Positions 33,439 to 42,822 of a DNA stretch of 64,000 nt are shown here, piece after piece. Within the stretch, counting starts at the first letter, position 1, and every line of letters starts with the position of its first letter. The position numbers were made by a program, and so were the translations under genes. Under the pieces are notes generated by a model, which saw only the letters and a program-made list of their open reading frames with translations, did not search any database and had not been told where the DNA came from. Source of the DNA: Bacillus sp. MUM 116 (GTDB lineage: Bacteria; Bacillota; Bacilli; Bacillales; Cytobacillaceae); NCBI RefSeq assembly GCF_001866655.1, contig NZ_MLYR01000018.1, forward strand, positions 1 through 64,000, in the 5' to 3' direction.

Positions 33439-35838
33439 TTGAGATATTTATGGTCATTGGGCCTGATGGTGCTTTGCCTATCATGCATGGGAACGGCTGC
33501 CTCCGCTGATGGAGCAAACACCTACACGAATTTACTAAAAACGAATATAGAATCGAATGCTTTTCATGACCAGGAATTAATCGTTAAATTCAGCTTGAGC
33601 CTTTCGAAAACACAAAGAGATGCCATCCTAAAACAGGTTAATGCAACAGAAGAAGCCCATTTAGAAGATGGAGACTTTTCTTTTATCAAAGTTCCTAAAG
33701 GTACGGATTTAACAAAAACAGCACAAAGTTTATTAGCTCAGAAAAAGATTTTATGGGCGGAACCAAACTTTAAGGTTAAAAGCACCTATATTCCGCAAGA
33801 ACCAGACTACTCAAAACAGTGGTATTTAAATAAAATTCAAATGCCGAAAGCATGGGACATCACAAAAGGGTCCCCTCAAATTAAAGTAGCTGTCATTGAT
33901 GATGGCGTTCAGCAGGATCACCCGGAGCTAAAGGGGAAAATCATCAGCCCGTATAATGCGGTAACCGGAAATGCACAGTATACCCCTCATGAACATGCAA
34001 CCCATGTGGCTGGAATCATCGCCGGTAGCTTCAACCGGTCAGGTATTGCCGGGATTGCTCCTAATGTGAAAATCATGCCGATTAATGTATTCGCTGGGGA
34101 CGAAGCAAGTGATTATGCTGTCGCCCTCGGGATTAAATACGCGGTAGATCACCATGCAGATGTCATCAATATGAGTCTGGGAAGCCCGAACTATAGTGTT
34201 CTTCTAGACTATTATGCGAACTATGCAAAATCGAAAGGGGTCATCCTTATTGCAGCTGCGGGAAATGATGGTACTTTTACAAAAACGTATCCTGCTGCGC
34301 TGGATTCTGTTGTTGGGGTAGGGGCGACTAATAGCGCTGATCATATTGCCTTTTATTCAAATAAAGGAAGTTTTGTTGATTTAACGGCTCCCGGGAGTAA
34401 TATTTATTCCTCCATCAATGGAAGTTCCTATGCATACTTGACAGGTACCTCAATGGCATCGCCTGTTGTATCAGGTGTTGCTGCTCTTATTCGATCGAAA
34501 AATCCATTTTTAGCTCCGGACCAGGTTGAAAGTATTATGGAGCATTCAGCCGTTGACTTAGGGAAGAAGGGCCGTGATGATTACTACGGTTACGGCAGGA
34601 TTGATGCCTATAAGGCTGTTTCCAATACTCCCTCCCCAACAGCCAACATAACGGCTCCAAAAACCTTCACGATGACGGGGAAAAATAAAGCGGCTTTCGC
34701 TTTGAAGCTTCCTGGTCATGCGAATGTTACCGTGGCCATTCAAAATGCGAGCGGTCAAACCGTTAGGGAAATGCTGAAAAAAACGATTACCGGTACGAAG
34801 CAAACTGTCGATTGGGATGGAAAAGCAACGAATGGGAAATTTGTTCCAACTGGTACGTATAAGGCAGTAGTAAAAGCATCTAATAGCCGGGCGTCACTGG
34901 CAAAAACAACTATGATTCAAGTTGTAAATCATACGTATGCTGATATTTTAGTAAAAGGAGATTATTCTTTTTCCCCTAAAATTGGGAAGAGCATTAAGAT
35001 TCCATATGAGTTAACGCAAAAGGCGAAGGTTACAGCTGTTATAAAAGATAATGCGGGACGTGTTGTCAAAAACATCATCACAGGCAAATCCTTGCCAACC
35101 GGAAAGTATTCAATCCAATGGGATGGAAAAAGTGAAAAAGGCCAAATTGTAAAAGACTCTACCTATAGTTTAGAAATGTCTCTATTAGATGTTCATAATA
35201 AAAAAGGAAAAACGAAAAAGGTTTCTATTAAAATAGACACAGTTCCTCCATCCGGCAGAATTAATGTTGCATCGGATGTATATGAAAAGGACCCAAAAAA
35301 CCAAGCTGCTGCGTCACTGGAAGGAACGGAAACTGCAAATGTTTCTGTGTTTGTAATTGATGAAAAAGAAAACATAGTGAAACAGCTTTTAAATAAACAA
35401 ACAAAAAATGCTAACTTCAGTTGGAATGGCATGAATGCTAAAAAACAGTTTCTCCCAGAAGGACGCTATCGCTATTTGGTCCAATTAAAGGATGCAGCCG
35501 GGAATTCTTCGATAATCAAAAGTAAATTCTTTATGCTGCAGCGTCTCCCGATTATCCAATCGGCAAAGGATGTTACATTAACAACACAAGATATAGAACC
35601 CATCACTTATACCTTAAGCAAGGCAGGAAATGTAACGATTGACATTATTCAAGGGGAAACACTTATCAAATCCATCCAAACGAATTTGGTTGAAAATCCC
35701 GGAAACCAATCATTCCTATGGGATGGTACAGATAACAGCAACAACCTTATGGATATTGGTGATTACCAATTTAAAATCTCGATTGTTGATAAATACGGGT
35801 TGACACAAGATTTTACAGGGACCATTCATATAAAATAA
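33439..35838 (+). CDS. Secreted subtilase with C-terminal FlgD-Ig-like repeats
   Basis: 799 residues from TTG 33439 (GGAGGG 6 bases upstream); an ATG at 33424 would place the RBS inside the gene. Signal peptide to about 23 (TAASADG). Residues about 40-115 are a fervidolysin-like propeptide (DQELIVKFSLSLSKTQ and AEPNFKVKS). The S8 domain has Asp154 (VIDDG), His186 in HEHATH rather than the usual GHGTH, Asn276 (AAAGND) and Ser338 (GTSMASP). From about 400 four FlgD_ig-like modules follow, each with a W-D/N-G turn (DWDGKATNGKF, QWDGKSEKGQI, SWNGMNAKKQF, LWDGTDNSNN). These probably position the protease on the wall or substrate. Monocistronic. Confidence 0.93.
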   Translation: MRYLWSLGLMVLCLSCMGTAASADGANTYTNLLKTNIESNAFHDQELIVKFSLSLSKTQRDAILKQVNATEEAHLEDGDFSFIKVPKGTDLTKTAQSLLAQKKILWAEPNFKVKSTYIPQEPDYSKQWYLNKIQMPKAWDITKGSPQIKVAVIDDGVQQDHPELKGKIISPYNAVTGNAQYTPHEHATHVAGIIAGSFNRSGIAGIAPNVKIMPINVFAGDEASDYAVALGIKYAVDHHADVINMSLGSPNYSVLLDYYANYAKSKGVILIAAAGNDGTFTKTYPAALDSVVGVGATNSADHIAFYSNKGSFVDLTAPGSNIYSSINGSSYAYLTGTSMASPVVSGVAALIRSKNPFLAPDQVESIMEHSAVDLGKKGRDDYYGYGRIDAYKAVSNTPSPTANITAPKTFTMTGKNKAAFALKLPGHANVTVAIQNASGQTVREMLKKTITGTKQTVDWDGKATNGKFVPTGTYKAVVKASNSRASLAKTTMIQVVNHTYADILVKGDYSFSPKIGKSIKIPYELTQKAKVTAVIKDNAGRVVKNIITGKSLPTGKYSIQWDGKSEKGQIVKDSTYSLEMSLLDVHNKKGKTKKVSIKIDTVPPSGRINVASDVYEKDPKNQAAASLEGTETANVSVFVIDEKENIVKQLLNKQTKNANFSWNGMNAKKQFLPEGRYRYLVQLKDAAGNSSIIKSKFFMLQRLPIIQSAKDVTLTTQDIEPITYTLSKAGNVTIDIIQGETLIKSIQTNLVENPGNQSFLWDGTDNSNNLMDIGDYQFKISIVDKYGLTQDFTGTIHIK

Positions 35839-35840
35839 TA

Positions 35841-35875
35841 AAACGAGGGTCTCCTTAGAAGGAGCCCTCGTTTTT
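35841..35875. terminator. Bidirectional terminator between subtilase and LCP genes
   Basis: AAACGAGGG (35841-35849) and CCCTCGTTTTT (35865-35875), with an inner CTCC/GGAG pairing. It serves the convergent subtilase and LCP genes. Confidence 0.9.
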
Positions 35876-35880
35876 CGTAT

Positions 35881-36807
35881 CTATTTTAATTCTAATTGTG
35901 CTCTTAGTTCTTTTTGAAGACTTTGTTTTTCTTGATCAGGAACAATGAAATAATAGATTCCATTTATTTTTGTGCCATTTCCTGTTATGCTCATTTGTTC
36001 CACTTTACTTGCGGCACCTTTATAATTCTTTTGAATTTCCATCATTTGATCAAACGAAAGATTTGTTCTTACATTATTGCCTAGAGCCGAAAAAATACTT
36101 TGATATTTTGTCAGTGAGGAAAGACTTGCTCCCTCACGAAGAATTCCTTGAATAATTTCACGTTGGCGCAGCTGGCGGCCAAAATCCCCACGAGGATCTT
36201 CATGTCTCATTCGAGTAAATGCCAATGCTTTTTTACCATCTAATGTTACCTGGCCTTTAGGGAAATGATATCCGTCTTGGCTAAAGTCTAAATCATTGTT
36301 AACGGTAATACCACCAACAGCATCAACAATATCTTTGAAACCTTCCATATTTACTTTTACATAGTAGTCAATCGGAATATTCAAGAAGTTCTCAACAGTA
36401 TTCATCGACATTTCTTCATTACCAAAAGCATAAGCATGATTTATTTTATCCACAGTCCCATGTCCAACGATTTCAGTTCTCGTATCCCGCGGAATACTTA
36501 GCATTTTAACGGATTTATTATTTGGATTTACCGTTAAAACAATTATTGTATCGGAACGGCCCTTGTCACCTTTTCGTTCGTCGACCCCAAGCATAAGCAC
36601 AGAGAATGGCTGTTTATTAGTTAACGAAACTTCCCCGGCCCGTTTATCGGATTTTCGGTCCAAAGGCTGATGCATCGTTTCGACTGCATTCGTCAAAGAT
36701 TTATATACAGAAAATCCATAAATTCCAATACCGACTAAGAGGACTAACAACACAATTCCTGTGACACGGAGCCATTTTTTCTTCTTTTTTTGTTTACCAG
36801 CTCGCAT
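35881..36807 (-). CDS. LytR-CpsA-Psr family wall polymer ligase
   Basis: A 308-residue protein, the usual TagU/LytR length. A basic N-terminus (MRAGKQKKKKKWLR) and one signal-anchor helix (VTGIVLLVLLVGIGIYGF) leave the LCP domain outside. Conserved residues appear in LMLGVDERKGDKGRSDTI (near 70-87), IPRDTRTEI (near 105-113), KINHAYAFG (near 120-128) and ALAFTRMRHEDPRGDFGRQLRQ (near 195-216). LCP enzymes transfer teichoic acid or other undecaprenyl-linked polymers to peptidoglycan. It could finish the product of the tar cluster 22 kb away. GGAGG precedes the ATG. Confidence 0.94.
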   Translation of the reverse strand: MRAGKQKKKKKWLRVTGIVLLVLLVGIGIYGFSVYKSLTNAVETMHQPLDRKSDKRAGEVSLTNKQPFSVLMLGVDERKGDKGRSDTIIVLTVNPNNKSVKMLSIPRDTRTEIVGHGTVDKINHAYAFGNEEMSMNTVENFLNIPIDYYVKVNMEGFKDIVDAVGGITVNNDLDFSQDGYHFPKGQVTLDGKKALAFTRMRHEDPRGDFGRQLRQREIIQGILREGASLSSLTKYQSIFSALGNNVRTNLSFDQMMEIQKNYKGAASKVEQMSITGNGTKINGIYYFIVPDQEKQSLQKELRAQLELK

Positions 36808-37130
36808 TAAATTTTCCTCCAGTATTTAATTTTTAAAACAAATACTAGAATAACAGATTTCCGCTAAATAATATACAAATATTTGTATTTTAATCGATAT
36901 AATCGCTGTTGTTTATTGGATATTCTCAATAGTATTTTCCAAAATAGAAAGGGTGTCTAGATAAAACTATAAACTTTAATTATAACATTTTTATTCTAAA
37001 AAATTGCGAAATTTATCATTAAAATAATATGAAAATAACGTAAATTTTTGCAAAAAAACCTATTAATCTTGCTTAAATCCTAGTAGAATATTCTTGCAAT
37101 CAAAATAATATGTCGAAGGGCGGAAAATGT

Positions 37131-40100
37131 GTGAAGAGAAAGATAAAAAGAAACATGAAGAGGCGGCTGTTAAACGGTACTCTAGCAACGGCACTTGCTC
37201 TTATAACGGTTCCAATGAATATTTTTCCACACTCTGCTAAAGCAGCAGGAACTTCTGAGAGTACTGTAAAACTACGATTCTTAGAAACCACGGATTTGCA
37301 TGACAATGTAATGGATTATGATTACTACAAAGATGCTCCTACGATTGAATATGGACTTGACCGTACAGCCCAGTTAATCAAAGCTGCGAGAGATGAAAAA
37401 TTAAATCCTAGTGATCAAAATAGTCCTACATATGAACAAAACTCTATGTTATTTGATGCTGGAGACTTGCTTCAGGGGAACCCAATGGCCGATTATGTGG
37501 CTAAGGTTAAGAAGTTAACAGCCGAAGAAGTACACCCTGTTTTTAAAGCTATGTCTCTACTACACTATGATGCAGGTATTCCTGGAAACCATGAATTTAA
37601 CTATGGGTTAGACTTCCTTAATACTGCATTGGAGCATGTACCATATAATTTTGTAAACGCAAACATTTATAAAGATGATCATGATAATGATTCAACAAAT
37701 GATAAAAATTATTTTACACCGTATAAGATTATTGACAAAGTCGTTAAGGACCAAAACGGCGCTGAGCAAACCATCAAAGTGGGGGTCATTGGCTTTGCTC
37801 CTCCACAAATCATGCAATGGGATAAAGATAACTTAGAAGGCAAGGTCATTGCGAAGGATATCGTAAAGACGGCTAAGGAATTTATTCCGAAAATGAAGGC
37901 GGATGGCGCTGATATTATTGTTGCGATCGCCCACTCCGGCTGTGATGTTTCACAAGCAGATCAGGAAAAAGCAGAAAATGCCGTATATGCATTAGCCAAA
38001 GTAGCAGGAATTGATGCACTTCTTTTCGGACATGCGCATGTAAATTTCCCTGGCGATGCTCAATTTAACAATAACGACAACATTGATAATAAAAATGGCC
38101 ACATTAATAATGTTCCGGCTATGGAAGCAGGATTTTGGGGTAATAACCTCGGGGTAATGGACCTTGATTTACAAAAAGTAGACGGAAAATGGACTGTAAC
38201 GAACTCTAAGGCAGCATTAAGACCGCTTACAACATCTATAAAAGATTCAAGTGGAAAAGTTACCGAGGTTGTTTCGAATGTTTCTGGACCTGACCAGAAA
38301 ATTGTTGATGCCGTAAAAGATGAGCACAAAGGAACTCTAGAATATATAAATGGAAAAATTGGCATAACCTCTGCTCCGATGTACAGCTTTTTTGCACAGG
38401 TGCAGGATGATCCGACGATCCAAATCGTAAACAACGCACAAACTGATTATGTTAAAAAGTGGATTGCTTCTAAAAACCCGGAATTAGAAGATATTCCTGT
38501 CTTATCTGCAGGTGCACCGTTTAAAGCTGGGGGCAGAAGCGGCCCAGCCTACTATACGAATATTCCGGCAGGCGAACTTTCAATTAAGAGTGCCAATGAC
38601 TTATATCTCTATCCAAATACATTGAAAGCGGTAGAAGTAACTGGAGCAACAGTACGAGAATGGCTGGAAATGTCTGCGGGGCAGTTTAATACAGTCGATC
38701 CTGATAAAACTGAACCTCAAAATATCGTAAATGACACATTCCCATCCTATAATTTTGACGTCATTGATGGTGTTAAGTATCAAATTGATATTACGCAAAA
38801 ACCTAGATATGACAAAGATGGTAATCTTATTAACTCTGATTCTCACCGGATTAAAAATTTAACGATGCCAGACGGTTCTCCAGTTAAGGATGATCAAAAA
38901 TTTATCGTTGCGACAAATAACTATCGTGCAGGTGGCGGGGGGAACTTCCCAGGTCTTAAAGGTGGAATCGGAAAAGTTGTGGTCGATTCACCAGATGAAA
39001 GCCGCCAAGTATTAATTAATTATATTGCAGACCAAGGAACAGTGAACCCCTCTGCTGATAACAACTGGAAACTTGCTCCTGTTGGCGGTTCTGCAAAAAT
39101 TATTTTTAATTCATCACCAGATGCAAAACCATTTGCTGCTGCATCACAAAATATTAAAGATCTTGGGTCAGCTCAGGATGGTTCTGGTTTTGAACAATAT
39201 GCATTAGACCAAAAGGTCCATGTTCAATTATTAGGAATTAACGATTTCCATGGCCAGCTCGATACATGGAGAGCTATTAAAGACAAAGATGGCAAAGTGG
39301 TCGATTATTCAGGCGGTATTGAATATTTAGCTGCTTATTTGAAACAGAGAGAAGCTACGAACCCTGCCAATACCCTTATGGTCCAAGCAGGAGACCTTGT
39401 AGGAGCAAGCCCGCCAGTATCTGCCTTGTTACAAGATGAGCCTACCATTCGTTTCATGAATGAACTTGGTTTTGACGTAGGTACAATCGGTAACCACGAA
39501 TTTGATGAAGGCGTTGCGGAAATGAAACGTCTCATTTATGGCGGCAGCAATCCGAAAACAGAAAAATACGAAGAGAAGTATGGAAAATTCACAGGTTCAA
39601 CAATGGACTATGTGGTTGCAAACGTAGTAGATGAAAAAACAAATAAACCTATTTTACCTCCATATACAGTAAAAGAAGTGGATGGAGTAAAAATTGGCTT
39701 TATCGGGGTTGTCACGACTGAAACACCAACCATTGTAACGCCAAAAGGTGTAGAAGGCGTTAAATTTACTGATGAAGTAGAAGCTATTAATAAATATGCG
39801 AAAGAATTAACGGATAAAGGGATTAAGACCATTGTCGTTCTTGCCCATGATCCTGGTACATCCAATACGGATGGCTCAAATGCAACTGGAAAAGTGGTCG
39901 ACATGGCCAAAGCCATTGATCCTGAAGTTGATGTCATTTATGGTGCACACGACCATAAATATTTAAACACAAAAGTAGATAACAAGCTTTTGGTTCAATC
40001 CTGGTCATATGGAACGGCTTTTTCGGATATTGATTTAACCATTGATCCGGTTACACAGGATATTATTGAGGAAAAAGCTGAAGTGGTGGACACACTTCAT

Positions 40101-41270
40101 AGTAAAATTACTCCTGATGCACATATTAAATCGGAGTTAGATGGCTATCAAGAAGATATCAAACCGATTACTGGTCAAGTAATGGGTGAAACAGCAGATG
40201 TAATGAGCAATGCAGCGAATGCAAGCGGTGAGTCTGTACTAGGTAATTTTATTGCTGATGGCATGAAGGTAACGGGAGGTACTGATTTTGGATTCATGAA
40301 CTCTGGTGGTATTCGTAACCCGCTTCCAAAAGGGACGATTACATGGGGAGATTTATTCAAAGTCCAGCCGTTCGGCAATGATTTAGTGACGATGACCATT
40401 ACTGGAGACCAAGTAAGAACATTATTAAATCAACAATTCCAAGCACCACCAAGCTATAATAAAATTATGGCAATCTCTGGTCTGCGTTACACCTGGTCAG
40501 ATAAATTACCATATGGACAGAAAGTCCTTGATATCTACCTTCCGGATGGTTCTAAAATTGATCCGATTGGAGAATATACCATCACGGTTAATAACTTTAT
40601 GGCAGATGGCGGCGATGGATTTACGGTCCTTAAATCTGGTAAAAACCGTGTAACCAATAAGGTAGATTTAGATGCATTTGTTGACTACTTTAAAACTTTT
40701 ACAGGTCCAGTTAGTTCTCAAATTGAAGGACGTGTAAGAAATGTAGATGTAACTCCTGCCGCACCGGTTGTTAATACAGTCAATGACCAAGATAAAAAGG
40801 TAACGGGCAGCACGATTGCAAATGCACTCGTTAGAGTAACCGCAAATGGGAAGCTAATTGGTTCCACTACATCATCTGAAAAAGGAAGCTTTACAGTGGA
40901 TATTCCAGTTCAAAAGGCTGGCACAACCCTAACTGTGACAGCAATTGATGGTTCATCAAATGTAAGTTTTGATGCAAAAGTCATCGTTAAAGATGTAACT
41001 CCTCCTAACAAACCAGTTGTAGATGATGTAGAGAATGCTGATAAAAAGATAACCGGAACAGCTGAAGCAGGTTCTATTATCACTGTTTCCAGTAATAAAG
41101 GAGTTCTTGGCAGTGCAACGACTGGGCAAGATGGGAAATACTCAGTAGCATTAAAATCTGCTCAAACAAAAGGAAATGTCCTTAAAGTAGTTGCAACAGA
41201 TGATGTCGGTAATAGAAGTGAGGCTACTACTGTAATTGTTAGGGAAAAAGCTCATCCTGTTCCTCATTGA
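37131..41270 (+). CDS. Secreted bifunctional 2',3'-cyclic nucleotide phosphodiesterase / 5'-nucleotidase
   Basis: 1379 residues from GTG 37131, chosen for the GAAGGGCGG 8 bases upstream; ATG 37110 has no RBS. Signal peptide ends near 39 (SAKA). The first metallophosphatase module (about 47-380) has TTDLHDN, GNHEFNYG and FGHAHVNFPG, followed by a 5'-nucleotidase C-terminal domain (to about 640). The second (about 695-960) has NDFHGQLD, GNHEFDEG and GAHDHKY with its own C-terminal domain (about 1010-1190). Two Ig-like domains (1207-1379) end the protein. The layout matches YfkN of Bacillus subtilis, but no LPXTG-type sorting signal is present, so it is released or held by the Ig domains. It would release phosphate and nucleosides from extracellular nucleotides. 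Confidence 0.95.
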   Translation: MKRKIKRNMKRRLLNGTLATALALITVPMNIFPHSAKAAGTSESTVKLRFLETTDLHDNVMDYDYYKDAPTIEYGLDRTAQLIKAARDEKLNPSDQNSPTYEQNSMLFDAGDLLQGNPMADYVAKVKKLTAEEVHPVFKAMSLLHYDAGIPGNHEFNYGLDFLNTALEHVPYNFVNANIYKDDHDNDSTNDKNYFTPYKIIDKVVKDQNGAEQTIKVGVIGFAPPQIMQWDKDNLEGKVIAKDIVKTAKEFIPKMKADGADIIVAIAHSGCDVSQADQEKAENAVYALAKVAGIDALLFGHAHVNFPGDAQFNNNDNIDNKNGHINNVPAMEAGFWGNNLGVMDLDLQKVDGKWTVTNSKAALRPLTTSIKDSSGKVTEVVSNVSGPDQKIVDAVKDEHKGTLEYINGKIGITSAPMYSFFAQVQDDPTIQIVNNAQTDYVKKWIASKNPELEDIPVLSAGAPFKAGGRSGPAYYTNIPAGELSIKSANDLYLYPNTLKAVEVTGATVREWLEMSAGQFNTVDPDKTEPQNIVNDTFPSYNFDVIDGVKYQIDITQKPRYDKDGNLINSDSHRIKNLTMPDGSPVKDDQKFIVATNNYRAGGGGNFPGLKGGIGKVVVDSPDESRQVLINYIADQGTVNPSADNNWKLAPVGGSAKIIFNSSPDAKPFAAASQNIKDLGSAQDGSGFEQYALDQKVHVQLLGINDFHGQLDTWRAIKDKDGKVVDYSGGIEYLAAYLKQREATNPANTLMVQAGDLVGASPPVSALLQDEPTIRFMNELGFDVGTIGNHEFDEGVAEMKRLIYGGSNPKTEKYEEKYGKFTGSTMDYVVANVVDEKTNKPILPPYTVKEVDGVKIGFIGVVTTETPTIVTPKGVEGVKFTDEVEAINKYAKELTDKGIKTIVVLAHDPGTSNTDGSNATGKVVDMAKAIDPEVDVIYGAHDHKYLNTKVDNKLLVQSWSYGTAFSDIDLTIDPVTQDIIEEKAEVVDTLHSKITPDAHIKSELDGYQEDIKPITGQVMGETADVMSNAANASGESVLGNFIADGMKVTGGTDFGFMNSGGIRNPLPKGTITWGDLFKVQPFGNDLVTMTITGDQVRTLLNQQFQAPPSYNKIMAISGLRYTWSDKLPYGQKVLDIYLPDGSKIDPIGEYTITVNNFMADGGDGFTVLKSGKNRVTNKVDLDAFVDYFKTFTGPVSSQIEGRVRNVDVTPAAPVVNTVNDQDKKVTGSTIANALVRVTANGKLIGSTTSSEKGSFTVDIPVQKAGTTLTVTAIDGSSNVSFDAKVIVKDVTPPNKPVVDDVENADKKITGTAEAGSIITVSSNKGVLGSATTGQDGKYSVALKSAQTKGNVLKVVATDDVGNRSEATTVIVREKAHPVPH

Positions 41271-41342
41271 TAATATTGTCTGAGGAAAAAAGAAAAAGAA
41301 AAGATAGAGAATGCTTTTAAAGTTGAACACTATTGAATGAGG

Positions 41343-41378
41343 AAAGGTCCCTGAAGAATAATTTTTCAGGGACCTTTT
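41343..41378 (+). terminator. Terminator between nucleotidase and HupE genes
   Basis: AAAGGTCCCTGAA (41343-41355) pairs with TTCAGGGACCTTT, followed by T residues. It serves the convergent pair. Confidence 0.88.
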
Positions 41379-41388
41379 TATAAATATT

Positions 41389-42597
41389 TTAAAAGATTAA
41401 CCTTTGCACAAGCCAAATGGCTCCCAAAACTACAATGATAATTGATCCGTATCGAACAATTTTTCCAGAAACCTTTTGCTTAAACATGTAAGTTAATAAC
41501 GGTAAAAGTAGGAGGACAATGGTTAATTGAACCGCTTCGATTCCTAAATTAAAGTTTATTAAGGAAACAGCAAGATCCTTCTTAGGAATCGCCATTTCCC
41601 GTAAAAGAGTTGCAAAGCCAAGCCCGTGAATTAAGCCAAATAAAAAGGTAATCGTCCAGCGGTGACGGATTTTCTTCTTGAAAATATTTTCCACTGCTAC
41701 ATAGCAGATACTAAAAGCAATGGTTGCCTCGACAAATCTGGAGGGCAAAGTCACTAGACCTAAAACCGAAAGAGTAAGCGTAATACTATGGGCAATCGTA
41801 AACGAGGTCACAATGGCTGCGTATTGTTTAAAGGTTTGCTTCCTTAATAATAAGGCAAGCAGAAATAACAAATGATCGTAACCGGTTAAAATATGCATCA
41901 TTCCTAGCTTGAAAAAAGAAAACCAGGTTGAGGTAGTTGGCTGAGCATATGCCGCTGGCTGCGTTTTTTTCTGGTAATGATCTTGTACGGTTTGTCCACT
42001 ATCGGTTTGCTGCTCCTGTTGAACCTCGGTTAACAGCATCGTCCAAGTGCGATTATCGCCTTGCAATGCGGTTTCACTTGTTTCTCCCTGATAATTTGCC
42101 GAAAGTAAATTTACATAATTTGTTGTTGGGTCGTTGGCGTAAAAACCATCGTTAAAACTTATCGTTTCACCCGGGGAAACACCTGGGTATTTTAAATAGA
42201 CAGAAAGGAATATTTTGTTTGATTTTTTGACAATCTTCATTTTTTCTAGTTCCGGAGTCTGTTCCTTGTTGTCTTTATCTAGGGCTATTCCTTCGGTAAG
42301 GAGCTCTTCAATATGGTGCTTTTCTTGATCAATTTCTGATTGCTGTAGAACCCAGTCTTTATTTTTATCAATACCATCAATGAGTTCGATAATCGACAAA
42401 GTATCAATGGAAAAAACCACTTCTGTTTTGGTAGGATCCATTGTTATTTTTGTATAACTAGCACTATAGGCATGTGCTTCCGCTGTAAATGGTTGGAAAA
42501 CACAAGATATAAACATTACGAATAAAAAAATCGGAATGCAAAATCTATATATGGTAGACGTCTGACCTCGTCGATTTTCACCTGAAAAAATGTTCAC
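41389..42597 (-). CDS. HupE/UreJ-family permease with extracellular EF-hand-bearing domain
   Basis: 402 residues from GTG 42597 (AGGAGG 7 bases upstream). A signal-like helix (18-38, then AEAHA) leads to an external domain of about 180 residues. It contains a 12-residue EF-hand-like loop, DKNKDWVLQQSE (77-88), with acidic residues at 1, 5 and 12. The C-terminal half has six or seven membrane helices of the HupE_UreJ_2 type: GMMHILTGYDHLLFLLALLL, SFTIAHSITLTLS and GLIHGLGFATLL, with conserved His and Asp that bind metal in nickel/cobalt permeases. A metal import role is inferred; calcium sensing by the external domain is possible. Confidence 0.88.
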   Translation of the reverse strand: MNIFSGENRRGQTSTIYRFCIPIFLFVMFISCVFQPFTAEAHAYSASYTKITMDPTKTEVVFSIDTLSIIELIDGIDKNKDWVLQQSEIDQEKHHIEELLTEGIALDKDNKEQTPELEKMKIVKKSNKIFLSVYLKYPGVSPGETISFNDGFYANDPTTNYVNLLSANYQGETSETALQGDNRTWTMLLTEVQQEQQTDSGQTVQDHYQKKTQPAAYAQPTTSTWFSFFKLGMMHILTGYDHLLFLLALLLRKQTFKQYAAIVTSFTIAHSITLTLSVLGLVTLPSRFVEATIAFSICYVAVENIFKKKIRHRWTITFLFGLIHGLGFATLLREMAIPKKDLAVSLINFNLGIEAVQLTIVLLLLPLLTYMFKQKVSGKIVRYGSIIIVVLGAIWLVQRLIF

Positions 42598-42778
42598 TTA
42601 AAAACCTCCTGAATTACTATTCTAAAATAGTTTCCTGAATGTTCCAGTTTTTTGAGTTTATTCAAATTACCTTAATATAATCACATTCCTCCTATGATTG
42701 TATACAGTTGATTAAGAATTTACAAAATCTTTATATAATAATTTCGGTTTCTATATATCTAAAAAACAAAAAATTTTG

Positions 42779-42798
42779 TAGAATTAAAGTGTATTAGA
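42779..42798 (+). promoter_or_regulatory. TAGAAT promoter-like box upstream of the lamin-tail gene
   Basis: TAGAATTAAAGTGTATTAGA lies 44 bases before the GTG start and matches 18 of 20 bases at 49506-49525, where the box is 42 bases before its gene. TAGAAT is one base from the sigma-A -10 consensus. No TTGACA-like -35 is visible. Confidence 0.45.
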
Positions 42799-42822
42799 AA
42801 TAGATTAAAGGGAGGTTAGAAA

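Noticed and set aside
36808-37130. PhoP-box (TTAACA repeats) before the nucleotide phosphoesterase gene
   Set aside because: No spaced TTAACA direct repeats were found; the region is simply AT-rich.
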